A stretch of 64,000 bases of DNA, from assembly GCA_014058105.1 (NCBI GenBank), contig JACGCM010000440.1, forward strand, positions 868,001-932,000, read 5' to 3'. Under the pieces are notes generated by a model that was given only the letters and a program-made list of their open reading frames with translations, ran no database searches and was not told where the DNA came from. This DNA is from Kingdonia uniflora. Taxonomy: Eukaryota > Streptophyta > Magnoliopsida > Ranunculales > Circaeasteraceae. The translations under genes and the position numbers were made by a program. Shown piece after piece: positions 33,580-45,401 of this stretch. Positions within the stretch are counted from its first letter, which is position 1, and every line of letters begins with the position of its first letter.

Positions 33580-35560
33580 ATAGCAAGGATCCTAAGAAAG
33601 AGGAGGAGGATGTCAGAATTCGCGCTTGATTGCTATGAGTGTGGTTAGAAGCACACACTCATTTTAAACAAACATTTAGCCGCGTCAAAGCAAGGGTTCA
33701 GAATCTGCGCTTGATTGCTATGAGTGTGCTAACCAATAGCGTAGTTTTAGAAGCACACGCTCCTAAACTATGGCTAGTCTTGCTGGTGTCGTCAACCTCG
33801 AGTTGCAAGTTAGCCACTAAGATAAGGTTCTGCAGCACACCCCCAAGAGGAACCCTAAAAAAGATCTATGGCATTTCTTTCTCGTTTGGCTACAAGGAGG
33901 ACTGGAGCAGGTCTGACATTTGCATTCACACTTCGAGGTAGCCACCAAAGGGTTGAGTGAGCGATATCGTCGAAGAACAGGTTCAAAAGAGCGTTAGAGG
34001 AGAGGATCGTGCCAAGGATCCTAGCTATAGCTACGGATCGCCCTGTCTTCTCCTTTCTTCTTTCGTGGTGATCGATTCCACAGGCGCGGGTGCCAACAAA
34101 CTACCTACTGAATAGCTTCACCGTACGCAAGTCCTGCATTCTGTGGTTACTAGCTACTAGCCTTTAAGAGAGCGATTGTAGCATAGCGATTGGACTAGTG
34201 CATAATAAGACCTACAGGCACGGGTGCCAACAAACTACTGAATGGCTTCACCGTAATGTCTATTTTGAAAGCCCTATTTGAAGAAGTCTTGTCTATCGCC
34301 AGTTTTGGCCCTTGTTCTTTGATTTGACCTGTTTTCTTTCGTCATGCTTGTCCTGAGTGCTGGATTTCTTTTGCTAAGCTAACGACTCGAACGCTTTGCA
34401 AACTATAAGAAATACTATTGACCACGGGAACAGGAGTGTACGCATTGCCACTCACCGATCCCGCGTCAGTCTTTTAGCATTGAGACGAGTTGTAGAAGAC
34501 CCAAGAAGTCAACAAATAATGAAGCGAGGGTCTTATTTAAAAAGCACATACCATAGCACAGAGAGGACGCTGTGTGGGTTTTTCAAGGCGACTCTCTTAG
34601 GCTCTCTGCCTAGACGCACAAACTCTGCGGTTAGGCAGGTCAGAGCTAGAGTAGGTTGTTAGAGCGAAATGCTTCTTTTTTTTTTAGCCCCTACTGGAGT
34701 AGAAAGAGAAGTGGGCACCCGAAGTGTATTTGATTCCGTCGATAGCACAAGAAGTGGCATGACTCAGTCGTGTCAAAACTAAGACTATTCAGAAAGTCGA
34801 TAGGCTTTTCATTCCTAGAAGTGCTTTACCTAGACCCCAAAATGGGGTCGTCTTCTTTTTAACTAGGCTCTTTTGCTATTCTCCGTACGCAAGTCCGACC
34901 TAAGCAGACGCGAGAACGAAAGCGATGACAGTGACAAGAGAAAAGGATCCCCGGTCTGAACTCTCTTTACTTGCTGACTGTGCGCTCTGAATGTGTGTTT
35001 TTTTTAGGCATAGGTTTCCTTATGAATGGGAGTCTTGTCCGACACGCTCTTAGGTGTTTTGACCTGAAAAATCTCCGGATCAATAGTGGGTGATGGAAAA
35101 TAGGATCCAAACTACAAACTACGTAATGCGCCTATCATAGAAAGCTGAGAGGTAAAACCCTAAAAAAAGCCTATGATGCTGATGCTCCTCTGGTGGCCTA
35201 TAGGTAGACTACCCTAACGACTAGACATTCACGCTGCTACCAAACGGGACACGAACCCTTTCTAGCAAGGATCCTGAAAAGAACGCAAGGACCTTTGTGG
35301 GGCATACTGCAATCGTCAACGAAGTAGAGCGTAACAGGACACGTGACTTCCGCCTCTTTTCCATAATACCTTTTAAACCCTTCACTATAGAAAAATCCTA
35401 CACTTGCGTACGTGGAATAAGAGTTTCATAGTAGCTTTAGCAGCAGATGATGGAGCAGATAATGGAAAAGACACCCTTTTCAACAAAAAGTACGTAAGTG
35501 TGTTTTTTAACCACCTCCGGTATCCTTTGGCAACACACACCTAGTCTTTGTTGTATGTTT
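33580..35560. other. Candidate mitochondrial-DNA insertion (NUMT)
   Basis: Base composition becomes visibly more GC-balanced than the surrounding AT-rich DNA. The texture, short mixed-purine stretches without simple-sequence runs, is like plant mitochondrial intergenic DNA. Internal repeats occur: 'gggtgccaacaaactac' at 34089 and 34219, 'ccgtacgcaagtcc' at 34120 and 34883, 'ttgattgctatgagtgtg' at 33628 and 33712, and 'gcaaggatcct' at 33583 and 35266. No mitochondrial gene is recognised, so the call rests on composition only. Confidence 0.38.
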
Positions 35561-35747
35561 GATGACTATAGTGGTAAAGACACAATATAGGATATGTGAC
35601 ATGCTATGTTTATTTTCAAGTTTGAACCTGAAAGAAAGAAGAACAACAACTACTAATTCATCAGCCAGCCAGTATAATCCCAAAAGGTTGAAAACTACAT
35701 GATATATGGTAAGCTTGTTCTTTATGAAAGATAACCTTGCCTGAAGT

Positions 35748-36751
35748 TGAAAATTCTATGTGCTCGTAATTAATATATTTCGAGAAAATAGGTCAGAACA
35801 ATTCCTATCAATCAATAGTCTAAGGTTAAACAAAAACAATCAAAAGTAAAGACAAGGAATTAAATGACACAAGCAAATGTTCACCCTGTGAAAACTCCTT
35901 ACTTAGGAGAAAAACCACAGGTCGTTGTCGAGGATCACAACAACCAAAAGTTTCACTAGTTAAAAAGAGTTATACTGAATTACACTTACAGATTTAATAA
36001 CCTAGTCACAAGATTATCACTCTTCTAACTAACGCTTCACGCTCCACCTTCTTCTTGTTCTCACAACAACTCTCTTTGATCTCTCACCAAGAAACTTCTT
36101 CTATTCTTTCAATAACCCTTCTTGATGTCTCACCAAGAAACTTCTTCTAGAATCGCTCTTGAACAAAATAATTGGGAAGTCTTTGAAACCCTAACTCAAC
36201 ATCAATCTTGTGATCAAAAGATGATTGATTAATTTTAAGTTCTTCACCCTCTCTGATAAAGTCTTTTTGGAGCCTTTAGAAAGAAAAACGTTTTTGGACA
36301 AGAAAAGAAAAAAAATGGAGAGAGAAAAAAAAACTAGGGTTTCTTTAAATAGTAGTTATATTTCTCTCGATATTCGTTCGAACAAGTCCGAAAGTCGTTC
36401 GAACGAATCACGTCTAATTTGGTCTAAAACCCTAGAAAGTTTACAACTCGTTTGAACGAAAAGAATTATCGTTCGAATGACAATTGTATATGGGCCAAAT
36501 TCTAGGGGATTTGACACTTTGTTTGAACGACAATAAAACTCGTTCGAACGTCAAAATTGTCTATGAACCAAATTTCCAGGGGACTTAACACTTCATTCAA
36601 ACGACAAGAAAATTCGTTCAAACGTCAAAATTGAGAAAGACTCCTTCCTTTTATCAGAGAGTAATACTTACCGTCTGTCCAGTGATCTGTGTCTTCGACT
36701 GAGATAACCAGAAACTCCATAACCACGACATGAGACAAATAAAATCTTTCA
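35748..36751 (-). repeat. 3' LTR of the copia element
   Basis: 1,004 bp, starting TGAAAATTC and ending ATCTTTCA on the plus strand. 'atctcccatttt' just to the right is the complement of the polypurine tract. It contains two tandem units of about 69 bp with TCGTTCGAACGA-like palindromes (36467-36620); the partner LTR has three. Confidence 0.93.
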
Positions 36752-37249
36752 ATCTCCCATTTTGGTTCATTTTGTGACAAATAAAACCTAAGACAACCAC
36801 CACCCCTTGCTTGAATAGGTTCAATCTCTGGACCTCGTCTTTAGATAATATCTTCTTACAACCCTGTACTCAGCAGATAGAATGTTTACGAAATATTTGC
36901 ACACTTAGCAAACTCGTTTATAATATATGTGGCAAAAATAAAATTTAGAAAATATTCTCATAGACATAAAGGAATAAAGCATAAACGGAGACATCCAAAG
37001 AAGCATATGCAAACCAGATACGTAGACGCATCTCTCCATTGTCACGGAAGAAACAATCAAACAACTGTAAACCAAATATCTGAAAGAGAAGTAATTAGAA
37101 ACAACTGATAACTATATAAGCAAAAGATAGTACTAGCGTACAGACAGAGTTAGAACAGAGATTCCTACCTCACAAACGCTTAAAACATCAAAAACAATAA
37201 AAGTCTAAAAAAAAATAGGCTAAAGAAAACAAAATACACAGATGAACAG

Positions 37250-38383
37250 TCACAACTCTCCAGAATCGGACTCGTAATCACCCTCTTCTGTCTCCTGACC
37301 CGAATGACGACTCTGAACTGCTATCTCAATAGACCCCAGTCGGCTCTCTATAGTCACCAGACATGTCTCCATAGTGCCCATCCTAGTCGACATCAACTGA
37401 AGCATATTTCTAATACTCTGAAGATAAAGCACCTCCTGAGGCGCCTGAGCGACCGAGCTAGAAGTACCAATGTGTTGATCTGGAGGGGTTGTCTCAGAAG
37501 GTAGCACATGAGGAAGATGAGAGGAACTCTTATTGTAATTGCTCGAATCCAATCGGTCTGTCTTGGTATCTTCAGGTTCAGTTAAAGTCACCGCGTAGCC
37601 AGCATCAGTAAGGAGCGTTGTGATTAGTCTAGCAAATAGTAGTAAACTCCTGGTCACTATTTTGGAGCTAGCCTCAAGCATCTCCTCAATAATGATGTGA
37701 GGCAGATCAATCTCTATATCATTTTTAAAGGCGTAAAGAAAAGCCTTCATCCGCTCAGAAAGTTCATCCTTTTGGGACCGCAGAATGATATTCGTAATAG
37801 CAATGCTATGTACGAGACGAGACTCATTATCTAACATTCTGCGGGAAACAATACCCAATCCAGTATACAACCAACTCTGAGCCGTGATATCAATCACCAT
37901 ATCTCAAAATTCAGGAAGAATAGGCTCCTCCTTATCCTCACCGGAAACAAACCTACCCGTAGAATTAGCAACCGGCCAATGATAGGATGTCGGTGGCCAG
38001 ATACACCGTGGAAAAGCGATATGCTGAGAAGGAGTGAAACCCAAAATATCATAGATTCTCTCCCTAGTAATCAGGTACTCAGTGCCATCAAGAGTTACTC
38101 GAAAAGAGCGATTGGACATGTTCCGGGTGGGCACAAGTGTCATAGTAGCATAAAAGAGACGTACAATCCGCGGATATACTTTTCCCGTAGGAGTCAAAAT
38201 CTTAGACCAATATTTAGCTCAAAACTTTCCAAACACCCGAGTAAAGTCTTCATGCACTGCAGAGATACTTAAACCCCTTCTCAGTGGCCCAAAACTCATG
38301 GTTTTCATCAACCCTCTAACCATCAAGAATAACATAATCGTCCACTCGGGACCTCTTCTTTCCACCCCTTACCCGAGGTGCCA
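37250..38383 (-). pseudogene. Extra 3' ORF of the copia element (env-like position)
   Basis: Two minus-strand ORFs (38197-37904 and 37900-37250) are parts of one ORF that probably began at the ATG at 38383 (MAPRVRGGKKRSR). Stops and frameshifts now split it. The N-terminal part has a basic cluster like a nuclear signal, then 'SFRVTLDGTEYLITRERIYD', which resembles the 'putative plant transposon protein' domain found in extra ORFs of plant LTR elements. The C-terminal part ends with an acidic tail 'EEGDYESDSGEL' after a likely coiled coil. No signal peptide or membrane segment is seen, so an envelope role is not supported. Function unknown. Confidence 0.65.
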
Positions 38384-40414
38384 TTTAGAGAGCAATAAAA
38401 AGATTGGAACTCTTGTTCAGAAGAAAAACCCCAACCCAATATCAAACACCAAAACCTGTCTTCCAACCACCTGCAAGAAAGAACCACCTCTTCCCCAAAC
38501 TCAATCAACACAAGTGAGCAGGGGAACCCAAGATAATATAAGCACCCACAATACAATCCACCTCCTTCAAGCAAACCAATTACCAGTATTATTCGAAGTG
38601 CAATTTCATAAATCACAACTCAATCCTTCCCAAGCACAGTAGCATCACAAGCATAAAGACAATGAAATACTAGTAGAAGAATAATAAAATCACAAACCAA
38701 CCTTGAATTCGAAATAGAGCATGAATTAAAGAACCCTAGGTCACATCTGCCGTCACCAAGAGCAAAATTGGAAACCCAAGAACTGAAATTGCGATGCTAG
38801 ATAGAAGAGAGAGGATCAAGCACTGAAAAAATAGACTCCACCAGGCCTAATCCAACAAGAATTCGAGATAGAGAGAAGGTGGAGAGAATTTGGAGCGAGG
38901 GGAGAGATTTTAAAAAAAAATGAACAGACGCAGTGGTTTTATACAACCCGCTCGAAAGTCGTTCGAACGACTCGATTGTTCGCTCGAACGAGAATAAAAT
39001 GACTGAACATGAAAAAAATGAACTAAAGCAAATACTCTCCCTAAAACATCAGGTTTCCACTGACAAATACAGAAAAAAACAATGATAGGACACAGACACA
39101 CTCCCCCTCAAAAACCTGCAGAGTCAAATTTATAAGCACATGGAATACACAGTATATAAAAAAAATTATTGAGATATAAACGAAATAATGCAAAAGAACT
39201 TGGTGTGTGTGTGTGTATAGTCCAAACAAATACCTGACAAATAGGCATAATAAGAGCACTATATTGGACATATGAGTCAGCTTAGGCCTCTCATGGTTGG
39301 TCACTCAAAATTACTGAGAATTTACTAGATACCACTCTAAGGACATGAATATGAGTAAATGAAGTAAAAATTCATAATCCAAGAAAACAGCGCTATTGTT
39401 CTGAAGATCTCATGAAAGGAATATCAATTGTGTTTGGTGGTGTCAAGTTAAATGCCATAGACTTTCAAATTATCATCTCCACTAAATTGATTGTATCAAG
39501 CTTAAAATCAACTAGGTCTTTTAAGGTAATCATTAAGGCAAAGTTAGGCTAGTGAGGAAATAGGTGTTTTGCTGGCATTCTGAGGACAAAAAAAATAAAT
39601 TACTTCCACCTCCATTGTTGAAAGCAAACCTCCTCCATTGTTAAAATCAAAACTCTTCCATTGCTGAAATCAAAACTCCTTCATTGTTGAAATCAAAACT
39701 CCTCCATTGTTGCTCTTAACAACGCTACGCGTTCCCCCCCCCCCCCTTTTTTTTTTTAAACAAGACCATCTCCCAGCCACACTCAAACACACATTCTTCT
39801 TCAAATTTTCTCACTTTGAGTCCTCAGAATAAGGGTTAAAACAAGAATTTGGCGAATGCAAAGAAAATGCTTATTTTAGGCTCAACGGGTAGTAAGTGAA
39901 TACATGATTTAGGTTAAAAATTGAAAGGCCAAAACAGGTTCAACAATGAAAATGCCTAGAATCATGTCCTAAGACTTATACAATTTCTTATTTCGCCTCG
40001 AATCAAGTTAAGAAAAGGTTATAGTAATTTAACTTGAATTTTATGTCACCACCAACAATCGACTAATGCAAAAAATAATGAGATCAAAAACAAAGAGAGA
40101 TTTTGCTGGAAAGAATTTATTTAATAACACTCAACGCTAGAACAAAAGGTTAGATCCTCACATAATGTTAGGTAATGAAGTCTCTCCATATATCCTCAAG
40201 ATTTCTACTTACACCTAGAGTCAGGGACAGTTGAACTTTGTGATGAATAAGGGAAACCAAGAACTCAAACATTAAATGAGTATATAACATATAAATAATT
40301 TCCATACATGCATATGTAACGCAATTATAGACTGAGCTCAAAGGAAAAAATAGGGAAGATAGTACCTGACAATGTTCACAAGAACTATACCAACACCAGA
40401 AAGTCATGAGAAAT
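38384..40414. repeat. 3' non-coding part of the copia element with tandem repeats
   Basis: Between RNase H and the extra ORF I see no domain. Five units of about 24 bp (consensus 'tccattgttgaaatcaaaac') lie at 39605-39714, followed by a poly-C/poly-T run (39734-39759). A (gt)n run is at 39202-39215. 'gtcgttcgaacgactcg' at 38951-38967 repeats the LTR palindrome inside the element. Confidence 0.7.
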
Positions 40415-43400
40415 TTAGGAAATGGAACAAACACCAATAGCGCATCGAAGATTTCCAAAACGAATAACATCCAAAGGCTTGGTGAAGAGATCAGCAAGTT
40501 GATTCTCCGTACAGACATACTCCACAATAACAATCTTCTTCTCAACAAGGTCTTGAATGAAGTGAAATCGAATGTCAATGTGCTTGGTCCTCGAATGTTG
40601 TTCAGGATTTTTGGAAATGTTGATTGCACTTGTATTATCACAGTAAAATGACATTACTCCCTAATGCACCCCATAGTCATGTAGCATTTGCTTCATCCAA
40701 ACTAGCTATGTACTACAACTTCCCGCCGCAATGTACTCTGCCTTTGCAGTAGATTGTGAAATGCAGTTCTGTTTTTTACTTTGCCATGCAACGAGATTGT
40801 TCCCAATGTAGTAACATCCCCCAGAAGTACTCTTCCTTTCATCAGAATTTCCAACCCAATCAGCATCTGAGTATCCAATAATATCTTATGTAGTGTCTCG
40901 AGTATACCACAAACCAAACTCACAAGTCCCAACCACATATCGAACAATCCGTTTAACATCATGTAAATGAGACTTCTTAGGACTTGCTTGATAACGTGCA
41001 CATATGCAAACACTGAACACGATGTCTGGGCGACTAGCTGTAAGATACAACAAGCTTCCTATCATGCTCCTATACACCTTTTGATCCACCTCAGTACCTG
41101 TAGAGTCCTTACTCAATTTTGTGGTAGTGCTCATTGGCGTCCGAGCATATTTTGAAGAATCAAGACCAAACTTTTTGACAATATCTTTGGCATATTTAGA
41201 TTGAGAAACAAAAATGTTATCTTCCCGTTACTTGATTTGAAGACCTAAGAAGTAGGTCAATCCTCCAACCATGCTCATCTCGAATTCCCTTCCCATTAAC
41301 TCACTGAATGGTTTGACACGAGAGTTCGACATTGAGTCAAAAACAATATCATCCACATAAACCTGTGCAATAAGAATTTCATCACCTTCCCATTGAATAA
41401 ACAATGTCTTATCAACTCCCCCTCGAATGAACCCCTTTCCAAGTAAAAAGTTTGAGAGTCTATCATACCAAGCTCGAGGAGCTTGTTTTAGGACATAAAG
41501 TACTTCCTTCAAACGGTAAACATGCTCTGGATGATGGGGATCTTCAAATCCTTTTGGTTGATCTACATATACCTCTTCTTCAAGTAGCCCATTTAAGAAT
41601 GCACTTTTCACATCCATCTGATAAAGCTTGAATTTTTTATGACACGCAAACGCCAAAAGCATTCGAATAGATTCAAGTCTAGCGGTGGGAGCAAAAGTTT
41701 CTTCTACATCCACCCCTTTTATTTGGTTGTATCCCTGAGCTACTAACCTTGCTTTGTTCCGGACAACATCATCGTTCTCATCGAACTTGTTCTTGTAAAT
41801 CCACTTAGTGCCAATAATATTAGTATTTGCCGGCCGTGATACTAAGTCCCGCACGTCTTGTCACTTGAATTCATTAAGTTCATCTTGCATGGCGTTAATC
41901 CAATATTCATCAGATAAAGCATCTTTGACGTTGGTTGGTTCAGTGATGGACACATAACACACACTCTCCACTATCTCATATAACGTAGAACAATGATACC
42001 CCACACATCTAGCGGACTCATAAAGTGTAGAATACTCATAATCATCAAGATATCTAGGAGCACCACAATTCCGAGGAGGATTAGTACGAACAGTATCATT
42101 TGGTACTAAAAACTCCACAGAAGATGTTGAAATAGTTTCAGCAGGAGGTTCTTCTTGAACATCTTGTGTCACACTAGATGAGGTTGGTAGGGAATCTTCT
42201 TGAACATTACTATCCTCATTATCTGTTTGTCCAAGAACCACCGAGTCATCAGCTACCACATTAATCAATTCCATGACCATTTTGTGCTTCAAGTTGTACA
42301 CACGATAAGCTCTACTGTTTGTGGCATATCCCAGTAAAATACCTTCATCGCTTCGAGCATCAAATTTTCCAATGTTCTCCCGATCACAAGTAATATAGTA
42401 CTTACTTCCGAACACACAAAAATATTTCAAGTTCCGCTTTTTACCAAACTAAAGTTTATAAGGCGTATTAAGTGTAAGAGGACGTAGATAAACCCTGTTG
42501 ATTATGTGACAAGAGGTATGAATAACTTTTCCCCAAAAGTGACTAGGGACATTCTTTCCATGAAGTAAAACTCTCCCCATTTCCTGTAAGACTCGGTTCT
42601 TACGTTCAGCTACTCCGTTCTGTTGTGGTGTGATTGGTGCTGAAAATTCATGTTTGATTCTATTCGCCTTACAGTACTCTATCACATCACTGTCCTTGAA
42701 TTTACCTCCACAATCGCTACGAATTTTGTCAATAGAACAGTCCTTCTCATTTTGTATTCGCAGAGCTATGGCATGAAATTCTTCAAATGTGTCTAACTTC
42801 TGCCTTAACAGAGCGATCCACGTAAATCGTGAAAAATCATCAACCATAACCAAAATGTACTTCTTTCCTCCCAAAGTACTTACTCTTATCGGACCCATCA
42901 AGTCCATATTAATCAACTCCAAAACTCGTGTAATAGCAATGTTGGTAGATTTTTTGTGCGGACTCTTGGTTTGTTTTCCAATTTGACATGGTCCACACAA
43001 TGTATCGGTTATCTTACTTAGTTTCGGAACCCCTCGAACTATTTCCTTACTCGTAATCTTTGCCAGATCACTGAAATTCACATGTCCTAACCGTTAGTGC
43101 CAAAGTTCCACATCGCTTATCTTGGCAACTTTACATGATATCTCTTTTTGCGATACAGCATAGCAATTGTCCAAAGTTCTATCCGCAGTTACAATGCATT
43201 TCCCGGTATTATCAAAGACACGACATGTTTTCTTGTCAAATGTTATTGTGTTGCCCGCATCACATAGGTGACTCACACTCAGAAGGTTTGCAGTGAGTCC
43301 CTTGACATAGAGTACATTATCGACTGTCGGGTATCTAATTCCTTCTACATTCCCCTTTCCCATAATCTTTCCACTCATTCCTCCTCCAAAAGTAACATCA

Positions 43401-43573
43401 CCTCCTTGAACATCTGTGACATTATTCAGACATGTAGCATCCCCTGTCATGTGTTGAGAGCATCCACTATCTACGTACCACTGTGTGGAGTTAAATGCAT
43501 TTAGAGCCATTACTGCAATATTGGACCTTAATTGTGGTACAAGGTCCTTCTTCTGAACCCAGATAGATCTCAC
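40415..43573 (-). pseudogene. pol: Copia pol: protease, integrase, RT, RNase H
   Basis: Reading 5' to 3' on the minus strand: protease 'WYVDSGCSQHMTGD' (about 43470); the GAG-pre-integrase block 'ELWH' then stop then 'RLGH' (43100-43080); an integrase core with 'NMDLMGP', 'RSDCGGKF' and 'PQQNGVAERKNR'; RT '[15 protein letters not shown]' (41800), '[10 protein letters not shown]' and the intact active site 'VYVDDIVF' (41350); and RNase H 'YSDADWVGNSDERKSTSG' (40870-40815), ending with 'NQLADLFTKPLD' (about 40480). Stops at about 43091, 42447 and 41859 and a break after 41228 interrupt the frame. All catalytic residues that I can check are retained. Confidence 0.93.
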
Positions 43574-43585
43574 TTTCTTTCTTTC

Positions 43586-45326
43586 TTATATTGCTTGAGT
43601 CACATTCCTGAAGCCATTAAATAACTTTTGGATAAAAAAGGTATTAGCAAACGATTGGGCATATGATCGATAAGGTCTTTCTTTTTCCAAACGTAGATTA
43701 TTCCTACCACAGAGTTGAGGAACATATTTACAATAGAGAGCAAGATGACCCTTTCGACCACAAGTCTCACAATAAAATACATGAAAGACAGCAGGCTTCT
43801 TAGTCTGCCTATGAGGAGCATCAATAATACTAGGTTTGGGCAAAAATAAAGTTGAAGTAGCTTTGACAAACTCAGTGACTTGAGATGAGGTAGACTTCAA
43901 GTTTCTGTTGAGTAGAGGTCAACTCGAGTATAAGTTTCTCAATTTCTATTTCCCCCAATTTCACCTTTTCTACAGCAATGAGTCTGTTTTGTTCACATGT
44001 CTTAAGTTGACCACTAAGAAATTGTTTCTCATTCTTAAGTTTCTCAAGCTGAGAAAAAAGTTGAGAGTACAACTCTTCAAGACTTGGATCTTCACAGTTA
44101 TCACTTTCATAGTCTTTATGATCATCTCCGTCAGTTTCAAGTGCAAACACATCAAAATGATCACTACCTGAGGAAATAACAACAATGTAGGCTCTCAAAC
44201 CATTTCCTCCTTCTTGGAAGGGATCAACATGGTCATTAGAGTCATCATCACTATCATCCCACGTAGCGGTAATGTTCATAGCTTTATGATTCCTGTTAGA
44301 GCTCTTAGTGGGACAACTGTGAGCATAGTGACCATACCTGTGACACCTATAACATTCAACTTTATTGAGGTCTTACTCTGAGTCATTATGAGTATGAGTA
44401 CTTGAGTTAGTTTGTTTGCCATAAGACTTAATGCGATCATGAGGACGAGACTTGTAACTCATATTTTTCCCTTGTTTTTCAAATTGCCTATTTTTCAAAA
44501 GTTTTCTAAATTGTTGACTTATAAGAGCAATCTGAGAGTCAGAGTCAAGTTCCTCATCATTGTCAGAAACACAGTAGTTTTTAACAAATCTGGTTCCCTG
44601 AGAAGATAAAGAGTTGGAGGAAGACTTAAATGCTACACTCTTACTCTTTTTAGGATTTTCTATTTCCATTTTCATTTCCATTTCCATTTCAAAAGTACGT
44701 AATTTTCCAGCAAGTGTGTCAGGTTTCATAGTTTTAAGATTTTGTGCTTCCTTTATAGCATCACGTCTAGATCTTAAACTCTTAGGAAGAGATCTTAAAA
44801 TTTTGTGTATTATTTGAACATCGGTGTATCCAGCTCCTAAAGAAGAACTGTTGTTGACAATGTCACTAAGTTTGGCATAAAACTCACTAAAGGACTCATC
44901 CTCACTCATTCGGATGTTCTCAAATTGAGATGTGAGCATTTGCAGTTTGCTTTCTTTAACAGTGTCATCACCTTCGCGAGTACGTATTAAGATGTCCCAA
45001 GCTTCTTTCGAAGTGGAACATGCAGATATATGCTTATACTCACTATGGTTCAGCACATTAAAGATAGCATTAAGACCTTTAGAATTATACCCAGATGTTT
45101 CTTTCTCTTCCTTGGCCCATTGATTTCTAGGTTTAGGAATTTATACAGCAGTTGCTGGTTCACCCCGCATAACAGTAGGGGGTGCCCATCCATCTTCAAT
45201 GGCAATCCAGACATCCTCTCCTATGGATTGCAAGAAGGCAACCATTCAAACCTTCCAGTAAGGAAAGTTCGTGTCATCAAAGAGTGGTGAACGGTTTATA
45301 GAACCTCCAAATTTTTTGGAATCCAT
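43586..45326 (-). pseudogene. gag: Copia gag with two zinc knuckles and a coiled coil
   Basis: The ATG at 45326-45324 starts MDSKKFGGSINRS, typical of copia Gag. Two stops follow within 200 bp. The UBN2-type capsid is open from 45056 ('SKEAWDILIRTREGDD', 'FSEFYAKLSDIVNN'). A first CCHC knuckle, C-YR-C-HRYG-H-YAHS-C, lies near 44345-44300. A probable coiled coil (44170-43890) follows, then a second knuckle, C-ET-C-GRKG-H-LALY-C, near 43770-43730. One stop (44373) and a frameshift near 43890 interrupt the frame. Confidence 0.88.
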
Positions 45327-45387
45327 TAAATCAAGCACATACAAGAACAGGATCACCACTCAGGATATAAAGCCTACAAACGATTCT

Positions 45388-45399
45388 GCTCTGATACCA
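45388..45399 (-). other. Primer-binding site of the copia element
   Basis: The plus strand reads gctctgatacca, the complement of TGGTATCAGAGC (tRNA-iMet). It lies two bases inside the 5' LTR and fixes the element as minus-oriented. Confidence 0.93.
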
Positions 45400-45401
45400 A
45401 T

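Noticed and set aside
38323..38642. ORFs on both strands at the start of the copia extra ORF
   Set aside because: The plus-strand frame and the longer minus-strand frame are shadows; only the frame beginning MAPRVRGG fits the extra ORF.
39605..39714. Regular 24-bp repeats that could suggest a CRISPR-like array
   Set aside because: The units are directly tandem without unique spacers and lie in the 3' non-coding part of a plant copia element.
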